Source: UBA7985 sp002711265
GTDB lineage: Bacteria > Pseudomonadota > Alphaproteobacteria > UBA7985
Direction of reading: 5' to 3'
NCBI GenBank assembly: GCA_965660945.1
Contig: CBFIBS010000023.1
Span: 1 to 26,181 of the forward strand
Length of the DNA stretch: 26,181 nt
Part shown: positions 15,289-22,609 of the stretch, one piece after another
How positions within the stretch are numbered: position 1 is the stretch's first letter
How the letters are laid out: each line of letters opens with the position of its first letter
Program-made: the position numbers and the translations under genes
Notes under the pieces: generated by a model
Told to the model about the DNA's origin: nothing
Databases searched by the model: none
The model's input: only the letters and a program-made list of their open reading frames with translations

Positions 15289-16151
15289 GATCCACCCCCG
15301 TGGCTGATCTGGGGCGCTTCGAAGCTGTCGCTGCGCTCGGGGATGTCGGGCAGGCCCGTACCGGTGATCCGCGGCACTGCCGCCATCAGCGCGCGGGTGT
15401 AGGCGTGGCGGGGGTCGGCGAAGATGGCCTCCGTCGGCCCGTCTTCGACGATACGGCCGCGGTAGATGACGTAGACGCGGTCGGCGAACTCACGCACGAC
15501 GCCGAGGTTGTGGGAAATGAAGAACACGGCCGCCTGATGCTCATCGGTGAGCTGGCGCATGAGCTGCAGGGTCTGTGCCTGCACCGTCACGTCCAGCGCC
15601 GTCCCCGGCTCGTCGGCGATCAGCAGCTTGGGCTTATTCACCAGCGCCATGGCAATCATCACCCGCTGGTTCATGCCGCCGGAGAGCTGGAAGGGATAGC
15701 TTGCCAGCACCCGTTCGACATCCGGGATCGCAGTTTCGGCCAGCGCCTCGCCGGCGATGCGCACGCAATCTTCACGGCTGGCGCCGGGGTTTCGGCGACG
15801 GATGACCTCGGCGAACTGGCGCTCGATGATAAAGGTCGGGTTGAGCGACGAGGTCGGGTCCTGAAAGATCATCGAAATCTCAGTGCCGCGATTGGCCGCA
15901 AATTGCTGACGACTGAAGCCGCGCATGTCCTCGCCCTCGAAACGGACCTCACCGTCGATGCGGGCGGCGGCGAGCTCCTGCAGCAGCCCCAGCACAATGC
16001 GCGCTGTCACCGACTTGCCCGACCCGCTTTCGCCGACCAGCGCCACCTTCTCCCCCGGTGCAATATCCAGCGAGATGCCGTGTAGCACCTCGGTCACGCC
16101 GTGAATGCCACGGAAAGACAGCGACAGATCGCGGATGGAGAGCAGGCTCAT
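15285..16151 (-). CDS. Dpp/Opp-type ABC transporter ATP-binding protein (D-like)
   Basis: This 288-residue ABC ATPase has Walker A GESGSGKS near 40-47, EISMIFQDPTSSLNPTF as the Q-loop region typical of DppD/OppD, signature LSGGMNQR, Walker B LLIADEPGTALDVTVQAQ and the switch His in FISHNLG. ATG 16151 is preceded by GGAGG at 7-base spacing and gives the family N terminus; a frame extension to 16247 lies inside the permease gene and is rejected. The start overlaps the permease stop as ATGA. The C-terminal tail (VPRITGTGLPDIPER) is the usual proline-containing tail of this group. It pairs with the F-like ATPase. Confidence 0.9.
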   Translation of the reverse strand: MSLLSIRDLSLSFRGIHGVTEVLHGISLDIAPGEKVALVGESGSGKSVTARIVLGLLQELAAARIDGEVRFEGEDMRGFSRQQFAANRGTEISMIFQDPTSSLNPTFIIERQFAEVIRRRNPGASREDCVRIAGEALAETAIPDVERVLASYPFQLSGGMNQRVMIAMALVNKPKLLIADEPGTALDVTVQAQTLQLMRQLTDEHQAAVFFISHNLGVVREFADRVYVIYRGRIVEDGPTEAIFADPRHAYTRALMAAVPRITGTGLPDIPERSDSFEAPQISHGGGS

Positions 16152-16978
16152 GACTGCACCTCCAGCGCTTCGCGCAGGCCGTCGCCGAGCAGATTGAAGC
16201 CGAACACGGCCACGAGGATCGACAGGCCGGGGAAGACCGTCAGCCACCAGCTGTCGGGCAGGTAGCGCGCGCCCTCGGCCACCATCGATCCCAGATCCGG
16301 GGTCGGCGGCTGCACGCCCAGCCCGAGGAAGCTCAGCGACGAGGCGATGATGATGACGAAGCCCATATCCAGCGTCATCTTGGTGATGATCGCAGGCAGG
16401 CAGTTGGGCAGGATCTCGCGGAAGATGATGTGCCAGGTCGAGGCGCCGATCACCTCGGCGGCGACAACGTAGCCCTCCTCCCGCTCACCGCGCGCGATGG
16501 AATAGACCAGCCGCGCGTACCAGGGCCACCACATGAGTGTCACCGCCAGCATGGCGTTGGTCAGCGTTGGCTCCAGCACCCCCATCATGGCGATGGCCAG
16601 CACCAGCGGCGGGATCGACAGGAAGATGTCGACGATGCGCATCAGCACGATCTCGACCCACCCGCCCCGGTAGCCCGCGATCAGGCCGAAGACAGTGCCA
16701 ATCGGCGTGGCGATGGCGAGCACGATCACCCCCAGCACCAGCGAAATCTGGTAGCCGTACATGATACGGCTGAGGATATCCCGGCCTACGAGGTCCGTGC
16801 CCATCAGGTTCTTGAGCGAGGGCGCGCGGTTGTTGTTCAGAAAGTCCACCACCGCGCCGTTGTGGTCCGGATAGGGCGCAATCCACGGCGCCAGCAATGC
16901 CGAGAGCACCACAATGCCGACAAGGATCAGCCCCAGCAGGCTCATCGGGTTGCGGACGATGATCCGGAGCGCGCGCAT
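16148..16978 (-). CDS. Dpp/Opp-type ABC permease (C-like)
   Basis: This 276-residue inner-membrane permease has about six hydrophobic segments (for example PMSLLGLILVGIVVLSALLAPWI near the N terminus and GFVIIIASSLSFLGLGVQPP late) and the conserved ATPase-contact region EVIGASTWHIIFREILPNCLPAI. NLMGTDLVGRDILSRIMYG is diagnostic for DppC/OppC. The frame is open far upstream, to 17620, but the family N terminus MRALRIIVRNP starts at 16978, where ATGA overlaps the stop of the B-like permease. The longer reading is an Arg/His-rich shadow and is rejected. Confidence 0.9.
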   Translation of the reverse strand: MRALRIIVRNPMSLLGLILVGIVVLSALLAPWIAPYPDHNGAVVDFLNNNRAPSLKNLMGTDLVGRDILSRIMYGYQISLVLGVIVLAIATPIGTVFGLIAGYRGGWVEIVLMRIVDIFLSIPPLVLAIAMMGVLEPTLTNAMLAVTLMWWPWYARLVYSIARGEREEGYVVAAEVIGASTWHIIFREILPNCLPAIITKMTLDMGFVIIIASSLSFLGLGVQPPTPDLGSMVAEGARYLPDSWWLTVFPGLSILVAVFGFNLLGDGLREALEVQS

Positions 16979-18006
16979 CACGACTGCACCCGCGTGGAGT
17001 GCCGGATGCGCGGGTTCAGCACGGCGATCAGCAGGTCGACGATGATGTTCACGATCAGGAAGGTCAGCGCGATGATCAGCACCGTGCCCATGATCGCGTT
17101 GAGGTCCTTGCGCAGGATGACGTTGACCCCGTAGCGGCTCAGCCCCGGCCAGGCGAAGACCGCCTCGACCAGAAAGGCGTTGCCGAGCATGGCGGCGAAG
17201 TCGAGGCCGATGATGGTCAGCGACGGGATCAGCGACGGCTTGAAGGCATAGATGCGCGCGATCCGGTGCGGGAAGAAGCCGTAGGCCTGCGCCATTTCGA
17301 TGTAGGGCTTTTCGTAGGTCTCGACCATATTGGCGCGGGTTAGCCGCGCTGCCTGCCCGATGCCCGAAAGCGCCAGCGCCACCGCCGGCAGGATCAGGTG
17401 GTGCCAGACGTCGAGGAAGGCCGCAACATTGCCGGCAATCAGCGTGTCGATGGTCAGAAAGCCCGTGACCCGCTCGATTTCGTAGATGTCGGAGAGCCGC
17501 CCCGCGATGGGGAACAGCGGCAGGTAGTAGGCAAACAGCAGCATCAGAATCACCGCCCATACGAAGCTGGGGGCTGAGACCGTCAGCAGGGCCAACGCCC
17601 GCACCAGATGGTCGGGCCACTTGTTGCGGAAGCGTGCGGCGAGGATGCCCAGCGGCAGCCCGAGGCCCACCATGATCACCCCGGCGAGGAACACCAGCTC
17701 CAGCGTGGCAGGCAGGAATTGCGCAATATCGAGGGTGACGGGTCGGTTGGTGTAGAGCGAGGTGCCGAGGTCACCACTGACCAGATCCTTGATGAAGAAC
17801 CCGTACTGGATGACGATGTTTTCATCGAGGTGCATTTCACCCCGGAGCTTGGCGATCTGCTCGGCGGTGGCGTTGGGGCCCAGCGCAATCCGCGCCGGAT
17901 CACCCGGGATGATCCGGGCAATGGCAAAGATCAGCATCGACACGCCGATCAGGACAACGACCGAAATGCCAATTCTACGAACAAGAATGCCGACAAGCTG
18001 GGACAT
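16978..18006 (-). CDS. Dpp/Opp-type ABC permease (B-like)
   Basis: This 342-residue permease of the DppB/OppB type has an N-terminal transmembrane helix (RRIGISVVVLIGVSMLIFAIARIIPGDPARIALG is the family signature start), further hydrophobic segments, and the coupling region MVETYEKPYIEMAQAYGFFPHRIARIYAF. CAGGG lies 6 bases before the ATG. It is separated from the binding-protein gene by 68 bp containing a perfect 12-bp hairpin, which probably lowers its expression relative to the binding protein. It forms the translocation channel with the C-like permease. Confidence 0.9.
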   Translation of the reverse strand: MSQLVGILVRRIGISVVVLIGVSMLIFAIARIIPGDPARIALGPNATAEQIAKLRGEMHLDENIVIQYGFFIKDLVSGDLGTSLYTNRPVTLDIAQFLPATLELVFLAGVIMVGLGLPLGILAARFRNKWPDHLVRALALLTVSAPSFVWAVILMLLFAYYLPLFPIAGRLSDIYEIERVTGFLTIDTLIAGNVAAFLDVWHHLILPAVALALSGIGQAARLTRANMVETYEKPYIEMAQAYGFFPHRIARIYAFKPSLIPSLTIIGLDFAAMLGNAFLVEAVFAWPGLSRYGVNVILRKDLNAIMGTVLIIALTFLIVNIIVDLLIAVLNPRIRHSTRVQS

Positions 18007-18025
18007 AGAGCACCCTGAAAAGAGT

Positions 18026-18054
18026 GAGGTGGGCTGAGACTTTCAGCCCACCTC
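18026..18054 (-). terminator. Intercistronic hairpin, attenuator or mRNA-stabiliser type
   Basis: GAGGTGGGCTGA (18026-18037) and TCAGCCCACCTC (18043-18054) form a perfect 12-bp stem with a 5-base loop between the binding-protein and permease genes. On the transcribed strand it is followed by ACTCTTTTC, a weak U-tract. Partial termination or 3'-end protection of the binding-protein message is the usual role of such hairpins in ABC operons. Confidence 0.75.
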
Positions 18055-18059
18055 GCCGA

Positions 18060-18081
18060 TGAATAATCCTGTGATTATTCA
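18060..18081 (-). repeat. AT-rich inverted repeat over the binding-protein stop codon
   Basis: TGAATAAT (18060-18067) and ATTATTCA (18074-18081) form a perfect 8-bp inverted repeat with a 6-base loop. It spans the TAA stop (18075-18077) of the binding-protein gene and lies just ahead of the GC-rich hairpin. Confidence 0.6.
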
Positions 18082-19637
18082 GTCATTTCCATCAGACGGA
18101 ACGAGAAGCCCAGACCATCCAGGCCAAAGGCCATGGAAGGATCGGTCATGGCCGGAACCCGGACCCGGTTGGATGCAGCAAAGACCGACTGACGGTCGAA
18201 GCCGTAGATCGTTGCCGCCAGGTCCATCAGGCGGGCGTTCAGCCCGGCGTAGGCTTCCTGCCGCCCTGCCTCGCTGCCGGCCGCGCGGCCCGCTTCGAGG
18301 AAGGCATCAACCTCTGCGTCGTTCAGGTACTCAGGCGACTGCCAGGTGCCCGGGTTGGACGAGTGGTACATGCCGTAGAGCAGCGTGTCGGGGTCACCGG
18401 TGACGGCGTTCACGAACAGCTGGCTGATGTGAGGCGTGTTTTCCGGGCTGGAAACCTGCTCGGCGAACAGCGCCCACGGCAGCTTCTTGATGTGCGACTT
18501 GATGCCCAGCTGCGCGAAGTTCGACTGCATCAGCAGCGCGAAGCGTTCTTCGAGCGGCACTTCGGCGATCCAGCTGACTTCGATGTCGTAGTCAGCGAAA
18601 TCGTAGGAGCAGGCCGCCATGTGCGACTTGGCAGCGTCCATGTCCTGAGACTGTACCATGTCGGTGCCGTTGGCGCCGAACATGCCAACCGGAATAGCGC
18701 CGGTGGACGGCGAACCCGCGGACACGCCATCGGTGATGGCGATCATCTGGATGGCGGTCGCGTAGTCAAAGGCACTGGCCAGCGCACGGCGACAGTTGAC
18801 GTCATCCAGCGGCGCCTTGGTGGTGTTCATCTTGAAGTAGAACGCACCGGTACCGGTCTCGGTCAGTAGCTGAGCGCCGTTGTCCGACAGGGCCTTGATC
18901 ACCTCTGGCGGCAGCCACTGGCTGGCGATGTCGTGCTCACCCTGAGCGATTAGGGTACGAACGGTCGCTGCTTCCAGGCCGTAGCGCAGACGCACCGTGT
19001 CCGGCGCAGCGTCGGCCACACCGAGGAAGTAGTCGTCCCACTTCGCCATCACGGTTTCTTCTTGCGGGTTGTGGCTGACAACGGAGTAAGCCCCCGTGCC
19101 TGCACTGGTCCCGGAGAGCAGGGACTCACCCCACTCGTCGCTCTTGTTCGCCTCGACGTAGGCCATATCCACGATGGGCAGGCGCACCATCGACGCGACG
19201 AAGGCCGCGTTCGGCGCACCCAGCGTGAACTGGACCGTGCTGTCATCGACGGCTTCGGCACTTACCCCGGCGAACAGGTAGCTGAGGCCGGAGCCCAGTG
19301 CCTGAGCGCGGTCGAGCGAGTAGACCACGTCCTTGGCCGTCATGGTGTTGCCAGACTGGAAGCTCACGCCGTCACGCAGATTGAAGGTGAAGGTCGCGCC
19401 GTCCGAAGACCAGCTTTCAGCCAGGTGACCGGAGTGCCCCGGACCACCCTGATTCGGCAGAACCAGCGTATCGTACACATTGAACATCAGGATACTGTCG
19501 GCGTAATCGGATGCCTTTGCCGGATCCAGCTCGCCAACCGCGACCTCATCCAGTCTCAGCACCGTCTCGGCGAAGGCTGCTGACGCGATAGACGCGGACG
19601 CAGCAACAACGCTTCCCAGTAAATATTTCAGTTTCAT
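18075..19637 (-). CDS. Dpp/Opp-type (family 5) extracellular solute-binding protein
   Basis: This 520-residue protein has a signal peptide (MKLKYLLGSVVAASASIASAAFA, cleaved before ETV) and the family 5 fold of DppA/OppA-like periplasmic binding proteins: LAESWSSDGATFTFNLRDGVSFQSGNTMTAKDVVYSLDRA is the typical early block and NCRRALASAFDY the typical middle block. The family binds di- and oligopeptides, nickel complexes, glutathione, opines and other amphoteric solutes, so the ligand here is open. AGGAGG eight bases before the ATG gives a strong start. It is the first gene of the large operon and lies directly after the 348-bp AT-rich control region. High expression relative to the permeases is suggested by the hairpins after it. 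Confidence 0.9.
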   Translation of the reverse strand: MKLKYLLGSVVAASASIASAAFAETVLRLDEVAVGELDPAKASDYADSILMFNVYDTLVLPNQGGPGHSGHLAESWSSDGATFTFNLRDGVSFQSGNTMTAKDVVYSLDRAQALGSGLSYLFAGVSAEAVDDSTVQFTLGAPNAAFVASMVRLPIVDMAYVEANKSDEWGESLLSGTSAGTGAYSVVSHNPQEETVMAKWDDYFLGVADAAPDTVRLRYGLEAATVRTLIAQGEHDIASQWLPPEVIKALSDNGAQLLTETGTGAFYFKMNTTKAPLDDVNCRRALASAFDYATAIQMIAITDGVSAGSPSTGAIPVGMFGANGTDMVQSQDMDAAKSHMAACSYDFADYDIEVSWIAEVPLEERFALLMQSNFAQLGIKSHIKKLPWALFAEQVSSPENTPHISQLFVNAVTGDPDTLLYGMYHSSNPGTWQSPEYLNDAEVDAFLEAGRAAGSEAGRQEAYAGLNARLMDLAATIYGFDRQSVFAASNRVRVPAMTDPSMAFGLDGLGFSFRLMEMTE

Positions 19638-19681
19638 CTCGATCTCCTCCTAGAAGCTTTCCTGAGCGGTAAGCCCGTGGA

Positions 19682-19697
19682 TGTGCATCGTTGCACA
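19682..19697. promoter_or_regulatory. Inverted repeat in the leader of the binding-protein operon
   Basis: TGTGCA (19682-19687) and TGCACA (19692-19697) form a perfect 6-bp inverted repeat with a 4-base centre, 45 bases before the binding-protein ATG. It could be an operator or a small leader hairpin. Confidence 0.4.
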
Positions 19698-19722
19698 GTC
19701 GTACACTAGGAAGAGTCTATAC

Positions 19723-19741
19723 TTTTTAGCAAGACTAAAAA
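19723..19741. promoter_or_regulatory. Operator-like inverted repeat TTTTTAG-N5-CTAAAAA
   Basis: The arms TTTTTAG (19723-19729) and CTAAAAA (19735-19741) are perfectly symmetric around a 5-base centre. The element lies about 90 bases upstream of the binding-protein start, where a repressor or activator site would be expected. Its centre-to-centre geometry suits a homodimeric regulator. Confidence 0.45.
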
Positions 19742-19861
19742 AATGTCAGGGAATGTATTTTTTGTTCAATTTGAGTGCTTTATCCACTCGATATCCAGCA
19801 ATTTCGTCGCGTAACTCGCTGAATACTTCTATTTTATAAATAAATCACAACCGTCCTCGTT

Positions 19862-19889
19862 TCAAAACGTCATTAAATTCACGTTTTGA
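19862..19889. promoter_or_regulatory. Operator-like inverted repeat TCAAAACGT-N10-ACGTTTTGA
   Basis: Perfect 9-bp arms (19862-19870 and 19881-19889) flank a 10-base AT-rich centre, so the half-sites are about two helical turns apart. It lies about 100 bases beyond the DUF917 gene stop and about 225 bases upstream of the binding-protein start. It may be a distal operator; lack of a T-tract makes a terminator less likely. Confidence 0.45.
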
Positions 19890-19985
19890 TCATTTTTAAT
19901 CACTTATGAGGCTCATTACTATTGCCGTTATACTTTTTTATTTGAGCAGCGAATCCTTTCTCTCAGTATTTTTGTCGGTTGATAA

Positions 19986-21053
19986 TCAGAGAGGCTGATA
20001 GTCCGCGTCGATCCCGAAGTAGCGGGGACCGACCAGACCGATGGCCTCATCGCTGCGCCAGATCGGGTCACAGGGCAGACCAAGGACGTGCACCGAGAGG
20101 CCGTACTTGACCATGTCGGTGGTCACCGGCCCGCCCGTGTTCGCGTCGAGCAGCGTAATCAGGTCCGGGGTGGTCGCGACCAGATCGCCCTCGACCCAGC
20201 CGGCGAGGAATTCATTCTGGAACGAAAGATCCATGCCCTTGCCGTCGAAATCGAGCTGGCCTTCGAGCACGAGTTTGCCCTTGGTAAAACCGGCATCCGA
20301 GCGGCGTTCGACATCCCGGACCCGCCCGGTGAACAGCACCCGGCCGCCGTAGGTGTCGGCGAGCGCGTGGGCGGCACCGCTCTTGTGCTCATCGAGGATC
20401 CGCCCCATGTCCAGCGCTGTCGAAAGCGAGCCTTCGATCAGGTAGGGCCGGCTGGGACCGGCGAGGATCGGGTAGAGCGAGACCATGGCCGAGCCCCCCA
20501 TTTCGATGGTCAGGGCGCGGGCCAGTTTCTCGGTCCACTGGTTGGAAATCGTGTCGAAGGTGGCCCCGTTGCCCTTGTCGTCGACCATGGCCATCGGGGT
20601 TGCCCCCATGCCGCCCAGCGTCAGGGTCACCATCTGCAGCTCCGGGAAAGCGCGGCCCATGGCGTCGGCGTCGACGATCGGAATGCCCATCTGCGCAGCG
20701 GCGATAAAGGGGATCGTTGAGTTCAGACCCCCGGCCTCGATGCACAGGATCGCCTCGACCGTCCGCTCGAGCAGGCGCTCCATCATCTCGATCAGCTTGG
20801 GGATCTCTTTGCCGCTGGGAAATTTCTCCTGCATCACCTGCGGCGCGCCCATCATCGCAATGGGCAGAACCAGCGCGTCGGGGTTGAGGTCTTCGATCTG
20901 TACGACATCGACCGATCCGGCCTCACCGAGGATCTGCTGCACCATCAACCGGCCGACATAGGGATCACCCCCACCGCCCGCACCGAGGACCGTCGACCCC
21001 TTGGCAATCAGGGCCAGGGCTTCGCGGTCGACCTTCTTGATACGGTTAGCCAT
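19986..21053 (-). CDS. DUF917 / S-methyl thiohydantoin desulfurase-family protein
   Basis: This 355-residue protein matches the DUF917 family, whose N-terminal domain is now named after S-methyl thiohydantoin desulfurase. Typical elements are VLGAGGGGDPYVGRLM near the N terminus, PIAMMGAPQVMQEKFPSG, CIEAGGLNSTIPFIAAA, IPIVDADAMGRAFPELQM and TLTLGGMGATPM; the C-terminal half is a beta-rich domain ending YFGIDADYQPL. Genes of this family often sit next to short HyuA-like genes, as here. The chemistry of most members is untested; C-S hydrolysis of a thiohydantoin-like ring is the family precedent as I recall it. ATG 21053 is chosen because AAGGGG is 7 bases upstream; the GTG at 21059 overlaps the previous stop but lacks spacing. 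It is the last gene of its operon. Confidence 0.87.
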   Translation of the reverse strand: MANRIKKVDREALALIAKGSTVLGAGGGGDPYVGRLMVQQILGEAGSVDVVQIEDLNPDALVLPIAMMGAPQVMQEKFPSGKEIPKLIEMMERLLERTVEAILCIEAGGLNSTIPFIAAAQMGIPIVDADAMGRAFPELQMVTLTLGGMGATPMAMVDDKGNGATFDTISNQWTEKLARALTIEMGGSAMVSLYPILAGPSRPYLIEGSLSTALDMGRILDEHKSGAAHALADTYGGRVLFTGRVRDVERRSDAGFTKGKLVLEGQLDFDGKGMDLSFQNEFLAGWVEGDLVATTPDLITLLDANTGGPVTTDMVKYGLSVHVLGLPCDPIWRSDEAIGLVGPRYFGIDADYQPL

Positions 21054-21055
21054 GG

Positions 21056-22597
21056 TCACGCCCCTTTCATGTTCAGTTCGCCGACAACTGTGACGCTGAT
21101 CGCCAAGTTGCTGCCGGGCAGATAGGCCAGCGGCACGTCGCTCTGGCTGAGCAGTTGCAGCGTATCCGGGTCGGCCCCGTTGCTGACGGCGGCAGCCTCG
21201 GCGGCCTCGACCACCGACTGGATGGCTTCCTCGCGGGTCATGCCCTCGGCCAGCGCGATCACGCGGGAGTCCTCGCCCGAGACCTGGGCGATCGCCGCGC
21301 CGATGGCGTTGGCGAGGTCGTAGTGCGGCGGGCGCACCACGTCCAAACCGTCAAGCTGTGTCGGGAGCAGCACAGCCCCGCCGCCGACGGCGATTACGGT
21401 CATGGACTCACCCGAGGTGCGCGAGCGCGCGATCGCATCACTGGCCTTCTGGTCCAGCGCACCGATCAGTCCGGCGAGATCGGGCAGGTCTCCGGGCGGA
21501 TGATCGCCCATTTGCGTGCGCCCGGCAGCAACGGCAATGTCCGATGCGGTCAGCACCGATCCCCCGAAAACCACGCCTTCTTCGAGCAGCCTGTGACCGA
21601 CGGAGTCAGGGCCGACCGTCACCGCCTCCCGGTCGATGATGGAGCCGCCACCCAGCCCGATGCTGATCACGTCCGGCATGGAGAAATTGGTCTGCACGTC
21701 CGCCACTGAAACCGCTGTCCCCGCAGGCCGGGGGAAGCCGTTCTGCACCTCGCCCACGTCCATGGTGGTGCCGCCGACATCGGCGACCAGCCCGTTCTTG
21801 ATACCGGAGAGGAAAGCCGCTCCGCGCATCGAGTTGGTCGGGCCGCATGCGAAGGTCAGCACGGGCAGGCGGCTGACCTGATCAGCGGAAATCAGCGTAC
21901 CGTCGTTCTTGGTGAAATAGAGCGGGCACTGCAGGTCCAGCTCCTCGGCCAGCGCGAGGAAGGATTCCACCACCTCGGCAGCTAGCGGGCGCAGTGCGCC
22001 GTTGATGATCGCGGCGTTCTCGCGCTCCAGCAGGCCCAGCCGGCCGATATCCGTGGACTTGGTCACCGACTGGTCAGGGAAGGCTTCGGTGATGATGTCG
22101 AAGGCCTGCTCCTCCATATCCGAGCGAACGGTAGAGAACACGCTGCTGAGCGCGATTTCGGTAATGCCTTCGGCGCGCAAGTCGGTGACGGCCTGCAACA
22201 GTTCGTCCTTGTTCAGCGCAGCGATTTCGCGGCCGTCCATCTCATAGCCGCCGTGGATCAGGCGGTGGTGCCCGTCCAGCCCATCGATCAGGTCCGAGGG
22301 CCAGTCGGAGAACGGCGGAATGCTGGAGCCCGAGGGCAGACAGATGCGGATCACCCCGGTCGGCGCGAGGTCGCGCCGGCGCACCAGCGCGTTGACGAAG
22401 TGCGTGGTCCCGACCATGAGCGCGCCGATGTCGCTGACCTTGCCGCTGGCTTCTTCCATCGTGGCTGCGAGGGCGTTGCGCACCCCGGAGATGATGTCTG
22501 GGGTCGTCAGGCGTTTGGAACCGGCGACAAAATCACTGCCGTCCATAATCACGGCGTCGGTGTTCGTCCCACCAACATCAACACCAATTCTGATCAT
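21056..22597 (-). CDS. Short HyuA-like hydantoinase/oxoprolinase family protein
   Basis: This 513-residue protein has the actin/ASKHA-like motifs of hydantoinase A: DVGGTNTD at residues 7-14, MVGTTHFVNALVRR near 60-75, ADVGGTTMDVG in the middle, IGLGGGSI and AVGGGAVLLP late. It is about 170 residues shorter than the full HyuA at 11953-14013 and lacks that protein's C-terminal domain. It is probably an ATP-dependent subunit, or a regulator or activator, working with the adjacent DUF917 protein rather than with a HyuB. AGGAGG eight bases before the ATG is a strong start. It overlaps or abuts the DUF917 gene and follows the ribose-type permease by 12 bp, so all belong to one operon. Confidence 0.88.
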   Translation of the reverse strand: MIRIGVDVGGTNTDAVIMDGSDFVAGSKRLTTPDIISGVRNALAATMEEASGKVSDIGALMVGTTHFVNALVRRRDLAPTGVIRICLPSGSSIPPFSDWPSDLIDGLDGHHRLIHGGYEMDGREIAALNKDELLQAVTDLRAEGITEIALSSVFSTVRSDMEEQAFDIITEAFPDQSVTKSTDIGRLGLLERENAAIINGALRPLAAEVVESFLALAEELDLQCPLYFTKNDGTLISADQVSRLPVLTFACGPTNSMRGAAFLSGIKNGLVADVGGTTMDVGEVQNGFPRPAGTAVSVADVQTNFSMPDVISIGLGGGSIIDREAVTVGPDSVGHRLLEEGVVFGGSVLTASDIAVAAGRTQMGDHPPGDLPDLAGLIGALDQKASDAIARSRTSGESMTVIAVGGGAVLLPTQLDGLDVVRPPHYDLANAIGAAIAQVSGEDSRVIALAEGMTREEAIQSVVEAAEAAAVSNGADPDTLQLLSQSDVPLAYLPGSNLAISVTVVGELNMKGA

Positions 22598-22609
22598 GAT
22601 CGTGTCCTC

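Larger units (their letters stand above)
19638..19985. promoter_or_regulatory. AT-rich inter-operon control region
   Basis: This 348-bp gap without a gene is strikingly AT-rich compared with the GC-rich genes around it. It must hold the end of the upstream operon (DUF917 gene stop at 19986) and the promoter of the binding-protein operon (start at 19637), both read on the minus strand. It contains three inverted repeats, listed separately. I found no convincing -35/-10 pair and no terminator hairpin with a T-tract for the upstream operon, so read-through between the operons is possible. Confidence 0.6.

Noticed and set aside
16979..17620. Upstream extension of the C-like permease frame (a 490-residue reading)
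   Set aside because: The extra part is Arg/His/Gly-rich, lies fully inside the B-like permease gene in another frame and has no membrane pattern. The family N terminus begins at 16978.
19986..21053. Ergothioneine degradation pathway
   Set aside because: A thiohydantoin-type desulfurase would fit its late steps, but no ergothionase or urocanase-like hydratase gene is in the window.
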